Source: Spinacia oleracea (Eukaryota; Streptophyta; Magnoliopsida; Caryophyllales; Amaranthaceae). Taken from it: a stretch of DNA of 64,000 bases. The notes below the pieces were generated by a model. It saw only the letters and a list, made by a program, of their open reading frames with translations. It was not told the DNA's origin and did not search any database. Below, in pieces: positions 57,771 to 64,000 of the stretch. The stretch spans positions 91,183,285 through 91,247,284 of the forward strand of contig NC_079488.1 in the NCBI RefSeq assembly GCF_020520425.1, written 5' to 3'. Made by a program: the position numbers and the translations under genes. Position 1 is the stretch's first letter. Every line of letters begins with the position of its first letter.

Positions 57771-58970
57771 GGATAAATTTTTTTTTACCACCTAAAAAAA
57801 TCGAAAAATTGTCTTTTACCACCTAAAAAACTAAAACTTGTATTTTACCACATAACAAAAATTTAAAACTTGTTTTTTACCACCTGAAAAATGGAAAAAT
57901 GTATTAAAATGTTATGTAGGGGTAGGGCTGAGCAAAACTATTTGAAAACCCAAATATCCGATAATCCGATTCGTATCTGATCCGATTTTTTGGATATCCG
58001 ATATGAAAATTGAATTCGGATCAGATATCCGATCCGAAAATTCAAATATCAAATACCTATTTGGATATTGATTTTTATTATTTCGGATATCCGATATCCG
58101 AAAAATATCCGAAATAAAAATAAAATCTAATGCAATTTATTTTTAATTTTTACAATGTGAACAATTGATGAAGTATATGCTCCGTAACACTTAAAAGTAA
58201 GCAACACTAGGAGCTTGTTTAACACTAGGGCACAATTAGCTCTTGTACTTATTTTTTATACAAAGTAAGAATTTATGTATTCTTGAATTACAGATCTCCA
58301 TTTCATAATAAGGAACTTTATTTCTTTGTTTTGGATAGTGAACGGTGAGATTACAAGTAAAAGTGAGAAATTGATGGAAAACAAAGTTACATTTTTTAAA
58401 AAAACATTAAGAAATTGGATATCGGATATCCGGGATACCCGATCCGAAAATTTTTGGGTATCGGATATTGGATATCCGAAACTTTTTGGATCAGATACAA
58501 ATATCAAATTTCACAATTTTCGGATTCGGATATCCGATCCGAAATCAGATTTCGGATCGGATATCCGATCCGTGCTCACCCCTATGTAGGGGGCGACAAT
58601 AACGGTAATAATTCTTATATGTTCTATTCTTCCATGATTTCATGTATTTAACTCTCTTCACTTCCCCAACTTACTTATGTTTCACGGATTTGCATAATTT
58701 TTCACCACCATTAATTCACAAAATCGAAAAACTTTAATGAAAGTAAAGCAAGAAGGGTGAAAGAGTTAAGGAAAATCATATAGGGAGTGTCAAAAATTGG
58801 TGGAAAGTTGAATTAGATAGCCATACATAAAGGATTTATCTAATTTTTTGCTTTTAGGTGGTAAAAAACAAATTTTAATTTTTTTTTAGGTGGTAAAATA
58901 CAAGTTTTAATTTTTTAGGTGGTAAAAAACAATTTTTCGATTTTTGTAGGTGGTAAAAAACAATTTGTCC
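57771..58970. mobile_element. Foldback Mutator-like MITE with TTACCACC modules (copy 2), interrupted
   Basis: Ends GGATAAATTTTTTTTTACCA on the left and GGTAAAAAACAATTTGTCC on the right, flanked by a perfect 9-bp repeat TAATTTATA (57762-57770, 58971-58979). Each arm has three to four TTTACCACCTaaaa modules. A hAT element (57921..58582) is inserted. Without it and one TSD copy, copy 2 is about 530 bp, close to copy 1 (505 bp). Confidence 0.85.
57921..58582. mobile_element. hAT-type MITE with palindromic GGATATCCGA interior
   Basis: Starts GGTAGGGCTGAGCA and ends TGCTCACCCC, flanked by the perfect 8-bp repeat TATGTAGG (57913-57920, 58583-58590). Both ends are filled with GGATATCCGAT/TCGGATATCC words that pair within and between arms. 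It is inserted inside the foldback element, so it is younger. No transposase; small frames are repeat-derived. Confidence 0.82.
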
Positions 58971-59007
58971 TAATTTATATGACTCAATAATAAAATTCTT
59001 AATTAAA

Positions 59008-60020
59008 TCTAATATACATATATAAATGAGGCATAATTTTTGAATTATTATAGCGCCACGTAGGCAATCTAATGGTTTCGGCCAGTGAAAAATAAGATTT
59101 CTAATTTATTTTTGAATTAAAAAATTGAGTGCCACGTAGATAATTGCCATGTAGATATTATTAACTAATAATATATACAACTCCATCCAAAATCAAACAC
59201 TAACAATTAAAAAATAAATCTAAAATAAAATTCAATCCAAAATCAAAAACTAATCTAAAATAAAATTATATCCAAAATCAAACACTAATCCAATATTAGA
59301 GCGCTACGTAGGAAATCTAATGGTTTTGGCCAATGAAAAATAAGATTTTGAAACTATTATTAATTTGAAAAGTCAAGTGCCACAATTCCACGTGGATATT
59401 TTTATTAATTAATTACTAATACTACGTATATACCACTGTATCAAAAATAAAACACTCTAATAATTAAAAAATAAAGGAAAATTTCAAAATTACCACCTTA
59501 TAAAGTCCACATTTTCAAACTTACCACCTTATAAAATCAAAAACCTTGAAAGTTACCACCTATTAACGGATTTTGTCAATTTTTTCATTAACAGGTGGTA
59601 ACTTTGAATGTTTGTGATTTTATAGGGTGGTAATTTTAAACCAAAAAATGTAAATTTTGGAGGAAAAACATAAATAAACCTTCAAAGTTACCAATTGCTA
59701 AGGGAAAAATTGACAGAATCCATTAACAAGTAGTAACTTTGAAGTTTTGTGATTTTATAAGGTGGTAATTTTAAATTAAAATTTTATAAGGTGGTAAGTT
59801 AGAAAATTTGGACTTTATAAGGTGGTAATTTTGAAAAAAATCTAAAATAAAATTGTATCCAAAATCAAACACTCTAAAAACTAAATCTAAAATGAAAATC
59901 AATCTAAAATCAAACCGTATTCTAATCTAATATATAAAATATAGCAGTTGGTATGTATAAGAGTTTTATTTTAACTTAACAATTTAATAGAATTCGTGCA
60001 TCGCACGGGCTAAAATCTAG
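59008..60020 (+). mobile_element. Non-autonomous Helitron, 1.0 kb
   Basis: Starts TCTAATATACATATATAAAT after an A, ends AAAATCTAG before a T. The 3' hairpin is CGTGCATCGCACG (59996-60008). The interior has two diverged repeats (GCCACGTAGGCAATCTAATGG at about 59053, CGCTACGTAGGAAATCTAAT at 59301) and words AATCTAAAATAAAATTnnATCC repeated several times. The third foldback element is inserted in it. Confidence 0.72.
59476..59835. mobile_element. Foldback MITE with TTACCACC modules (copy 3)
   Basis: Left arm GGAAAATTTCAAAATTACCA then TTACCACCTTATAAA modules; right arm GGTGGTAATTTTGAAA and further GGTGGTAA modules. Arms are inverted copies as in copies 1 and 2. The right limit and target-site duplication are blurred by A-rich sequence. 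It lies inside the Helitron 59008..60020. Confidence 0.65.
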
Positions 60021-60074
60021 TTATAAATATATTAAAACTATATTTATAAGATAATAAAAATACGGGGTATTACA

Positions 60075-61368
60075 AAGGAAGTGTATTGTCCTCATGGACT
60101 GAAGTTGTAGGTTTATGAGGGTTTTCCGAGGAGATGTCATTGTTCTGATCATTGTCCTCCATGCGGATTTCCTCTTCTGTTTCTCAGTCTTTGGAGACAT
60201 AATTCAAGATGAAAAATTATGCAGTGTATTTACAAGAGATTTCTTAAGTTGTTAATTATCTCTGCCACTGTGGTTGTAAACTTGTTGACGCTATAAGCTA
60301 GCGAACAAGTATAATATCACCTTATGATGTAGGGTGATCAAGGTTCCCAAGGGTACTGCTCTTAAGGACAACTGACCTTTTTATGTAGAGTCTCTCGTGA
60401 ACAAGTAATTTCGTAGGAAACTACCAAGTTGAACTCAAATAGTGAGTAATAAGTGCGAAATGAAATTCTTAAGATTAACAACAACAAAATTTAATAAATA
60501 TCATTTATTAATGTGTAGTAAAAATTGGACAAACAATAAATCGCGAGGAATGTTACCTGCATGCTTGAATTCTTGGAAGGACGCACTGGCGCTAGTAACC
60601 CTGAGTTTTTCAAAACATAGAGGATTCTAGGAAACTACGTTATGCTACTACTAGGCTACTAAACCTAGAGCTAACTATAAACCAAGGATAAAAAGCTAAG
60701 GAAAGATTAGAATTTAAGAAACGTTGTTGTTGTTGTTGTTGATGTTGTCCTCACTCTGCCATTTTAATCCATATTTATACTCTTGGTATGTTGCAGTTGT
60801 AAAGCGGTTGATGGGAAGTGAGATTTATTTTCCTTAACTGCTTAAATGGGAGAGAAAAACTGACTGCTTTGGCAGTTCGTGGCCACGTCATCCCTATCTT
60901 CCTTTGACTTGTTCCATGCGTCCAACTTGTGGATAATAGTGATGATTGTGTAGGCCACTTTGGTATCCTCCTCCCCCCCCCCCCTTTTATTCCGAATAAA
61001 TTAAAATAAATTCGAAGAAAAGAAATTAATTAACTTGAACAAAGGGAAGTTAAATTTTCATATAATTTTAAATAATTTCGAAGAAAAAGGAATTAACTAA
61101 CTCGAATAATTTTAAATAAATTCAAAGAAAATCATTAATTCGAACCAAAAAGAAAGTTCCGAATTTATAAATTTTCAGATTTAGGACAAATAAAAGAAAT
61201 TCGGACTCTTTGAAAAATGAAGAAAATATTTCGATCCATTTAATTCAATTATTTGGAGCTTAATTCAACGAAATTCGTTTTAAGTAAACAATTAGTTAAT
61301 TAGGCGCCTAAAAACTTAGAAAGTAGACACGAAAGTTATATAAAACCTATAGCTCAAAAATACCACTT
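60075..61368. other. Gene-free stretch between two LTR-like blocks
   Basis: Mixed sequence with no supported gene. A (GTT)n run at 60723-60742, a 12-base C run at 60973-60984 and A/T-rich words (GAAATTCG, AATAATTTTAAATAAnTTC) in the right half. Possibly retrotransposon-internal or flanking DNA. Confidence 0.35.
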
Positions 61369-62820
61369 TGTAACACCCCGACAATTCCCTCTTTTCTAAA
61401 ATAACCTTTTAATATAAATATAGAGAATTATCAAGGCATTATCGCCCGTGTGAAAATGTATCGGCTTATTCAGGATTTTGCAGTGGAAAACATAAAACTT
61501 ACTTTAAGTTTATAAATAGTCAACTACGGAATTAACTCCTAAACTAACCAACGAAAAACAAAGTCAACATAACAAATTCAACAAGTTTAAAGTCCACTTA
61601 AAACAATCAACTTAGAATATTAAAACTAAACTACAAGCACTCCAATCCCGAACCCAATGATGCATCATCTTTGACATGTAGATGGACAATGCTTATTGAT
61701 CCTTATAGACTGCTCACAAATTAAAATGGGTCATCACATGATCAATAAGGCATAGCCATGATCAACACACACACAAACAAAGCACGTAATCAGCAAAGCT
61801 GAGTACTACATACTAAATCAATGAATAAATATTCCTAACATGATACTAACAAAACATAAGTAAGGACAACCAAAACATATTAACTTGAAGACCACACATG
61901 ACTGGACTAGACTGGACTAGACTGGACTAGACTTTTATAACATTAATATTATTTTAATTGAAATAGTCAATGGACCGAGTTGTCTAACCAGAAGCCTTCA
62001 CTAAGGAAGACGAGGTACGGGCGCGACTCCGTAACCTCAGTGACCTGCGATATCAAGGAACTTTTGAAGAAAATAGAACACGGTAATCAATCCGGTCCCA
62101 GAAAAAGCCATGGGCTACCACCATAAACCCCAACTCCTGATTGTCCATCACTTCAGACGCACAATCTAAAGCTATTGCTATTCAGTTTCACTTTACATGA
62201 TTTACCAATTAATACTTTGTTATGACTCGTCAATCACATAAATCATATAATCAACAAGTATCCACAACTGTTTTTATCTTGGAATTAAGTAAGCGATCAC
62301 AAGGTTATCAATCAAGACTCATTCCAATTAATTCAACCTTTCCTTTAACAATGGTTAACCACCTTTATATAGGTGTAATGTAAACAAGGTCCTCGTCCCC
62401 CATAAAGTAGTGAAATGCTAAAAGGGAACAACAATCAATTGATCTAAACCAATATATAAAATACTATAAAGTTCCCAATTGACATGCTTGCACCAATCAT
62501 CCATGCTAACATGTTATAATTCTTATAATAAAGTTCTATGCCCAACACATTCATTCAACGACATTGAACATGAAATTCAACATAAACCAGTTCATATATA
62601 CATCCAACATAGTTTCAACAATAGCACACATTCACAAATACACATGTATGTACGTACCTTGTGTAAATAAACTGATAGGTCAATTTAACACTTTCAAAAG
62701 TCGCCTACATAGGATTCTCCTCCTAAAACAACCAATAAAGATTCCCAATCAACTTCTAATAATTCACAACAATAATAAAGTATTCTAAATACATCCTAAG
62801 CATACTGATGAGTTAAAAAG
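61369..62820 (-). mobile_element. Diverged second copy of the gypsy-like LTR
   Basis: On the plus strand it opens with TGTAACACCCCGACAATT, which on the minus strand is the terminus CGGGGTGTTACA. The body shares short landmarks with 51400-52355 and 56930-57000 (ATCAATAAGG, CAGCAAAGCTGAG, CATGGGCTAC, GTACGTACCTTG). It contains a short tandem ACTGGACTAG x3 (61901-61930). No coding sequence. The other end is not defined. Confidence 0.4.
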
Positions 62821-63700
62821 TGATACCACAAGTGCACGGTGTCTGTTGTTAGCAGATACTTAGCAAATGCGGGTCGATCCCACAGGGAGACAAGTTCTAT
62901 TAGTTTTTGCCCAATTATACGAACTATTTCAATAACGAAAGTTGAGTTTGAGTATTAACTACTAAAGCTAAAGCAATAATAAAAATGCGTAATTTATCAA
63001 TGAATTAAAGGCTAGGGCGTCTGTTCGGTTCACCATGCTTATACCAATCCAATAACACAATTCAATTCGACAACGAATAAACCAGACCGAGTAATTAAAG
63101 TACATGCTAATCCTACGGTCGGGTCTTAACACTTTCAATTCAACATATGCAGTACGATCGCTAACATAATCAGAATTGCCAATTGTACAAAGCCTCTAAA
63201 AACACGATCTTTCGATTCTAATTCCTATTAGCTAGATAATTAATCCATGAAATTGGCCGATAACATGAATCAACGATTAAGAACAAATCAATTGGAATTA
63301 CTCAATCATAATCTATAAATTAACGAACTTTAATGCATAACGATTATGGTATAAACATGGCTTCCCTTACTTAGCCCTAGAAAAAGACTACTCGCTCATA
63401 ATTAATTTAACAATCATGAAACGAATAATAATAATGGAATTCATAATCAACGAACGAATTAATCTAAGGAACGAAAAATAATAAATTTGAATTAGAGAAA
63501 AAGAAATTATGAAATTACCTTAGATTGATGAATGAATGAATTCAGAAAAGCGTTCGACAATAAAAATAAACGTTCAAGGAATTCTAAGAAAAATAACATA
63601 AGAGCCCTAGGAATATAATTCCCTTCAATATTTATAGGCTTCCTATTTCTGAAATAATAATAAATAAATAAATGAGAAAATAAAAATAGAAGTCGTCAAC
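62821..63700. other. Repeat-derived stretch
   Basis: Opens with GTGATACCACAAGTGCACGG and GCGGGTCGATCCCACAGGGA, words I recognise from a widespread dispersed plant repeat. The rest is AT-rich with no gene. Confidence 0.35.
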
Positions 63701-63739
63701 GATTGGTCGATGGCATGAGAGACATACACAATATGGATT

Positions 63740-63980
63740 CGTCGGCCTGGACGCACTGTGGGCGCAGCACTTCGCTGTGGGCAAGCCAGCAACTGTTTAG
63801 TGAAGCGTGAGTGAGATGTGGGCGCAACAACCCTTGCTGTGGGCGCAGCACTTCGCTGTGGGCGCAGCACTTCGCTGTGAGCATGGCAGACGATGTTTAG
63901 TGAAGCGACGGGGTGCTGCGGGCTGGGTGCGGCCACAAAGCTCTAGATATGGGCATAAAGCACTTCGATGTGGCCACATT
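63740..63980. repeat. GC-rich tandem repeat (GTGGGCGCAGCACTTCGCT)
   Basis: The unit GTGGGCGCAGCACTTCGCT occurs at 63758, 63839 and 63858, with diverged ones nearby. A larger ~99-bp period is marked by TGTTTAGTGAAGCG at 63794 and 63893. All frames here are open in places because of the repeat. The window ends inside this region. Confidence 0.75.
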
Positions 63981-64000
63981 GCACGATTCAAGTACGATGT

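Larger units (their letters stand above)
51400..60074 (-). mobile_element. Degraded Ty3-gypsy-like LTR sequence interrupted by four younger elements
   Basis: Read on the minus strand, TGTAATACCCCGTATTTT begins at 60074, a typical start of plant gypsy LTRs. Further down follow a promoter-like region (57500-57550, ACCCTATTTAAACC), a GA microsatellite, and LTR-like sequence down to about 51400. Its pieces are separated by the Helitron 59008..60020, the foldback element 57771..58970 with a hAT inside, and the large Helitron 52356..56777. A diverged relative with the matching terminus CGGGGTGTTACA (minus) lies at 61369..62820. Shared landmarks are TGTACGTACCTTG, CAGCTTTACTGATTCGTGCT-like sequence and ATCAATAAGG. 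No gag-pol coding sequence is present. The left limit is uncertain. Confidence 0.45.

Noticed and set aside
63643-63991. Several overlapping minus-strand frames rich in Ala, His, Ser and Arg
   Set aside because: All arise from the GC-rich tandem repeat; three frames are open at once, the mark of a repeat and not of a gene.

Overview
This is a nuclear window from a flowering plant. It has intron-rich genes with GT..AG introns and AT-rich intergenic DNA packed with plant transposable elements. The 1.36 kb solo LTR at 37914..39274, with its CGGAAAT-rich centre, and the overall repeat style recall Caryophyllales genomes, perhaps spinach or a relative. That is an impression from memory, not a test.

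Seven genes can be supported, five of them with complete multi-exon models that I spliced by hand and that stay in frame from ATG to stop. In order they are: a membrane-anchored aspartic protease (143..6630, minus, 12 exons, 638 aa); a single-exon RING-H2 E3 ligase (10634..11101, plus, 155 aa); an organellar ribosomal protein L18-like gene (21916..23854, plus, 2 exons, 184 aa); SRP9 of the signal recognition particle (24564..26844, minus, 4 exons, 103 aa); a hexose/H+ symporter of the STP family (29178..31735, plus, 4 exons, 514 aa); a NOG1/Obg-like GTPase with a likely organelle-targeting N terminus (32725..42578, minus, 15 exons, 467 aa); and a dynamin-related protein 1 gene closest to DRP1E (44365..50331, minus, 15 exons, 614 aa). 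They look like ordinary housekeeping or family genes and do not form a pathway.

The rest is mobile DNA. 7.1-10.6 kb and 11.1-21.9 kb hold small Helitrons, Stowaway-type MITEs, a long-TIR Mutator-like element with a Stowaway and a Tourist nested inside it, and microsatellites. Two adjacent introns of the NOG1-like gene each hold a solo LTR. 50.3-64 kb holds a hAT MITE, degraded Ty3-gypsy-like LTR sequence, a 4.4 kb Helitron, foldback elements and GC-rich tandem repeats.

The best candidates for something new are the 4.4 kb Helitron (52356..56777), which carries exon fragments of three unrelated genes (an NSRP1-like splicing regulator, a VIP1/RF2a-type bZIP factor and histone H2A), and a family of three Mutator-like foldback elements whose arms are built from tandem TTACCACC modules, two of them with perfect 9-bp target-site duplications. 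I saw no CRISPR array, rRNA or intact tRNA.
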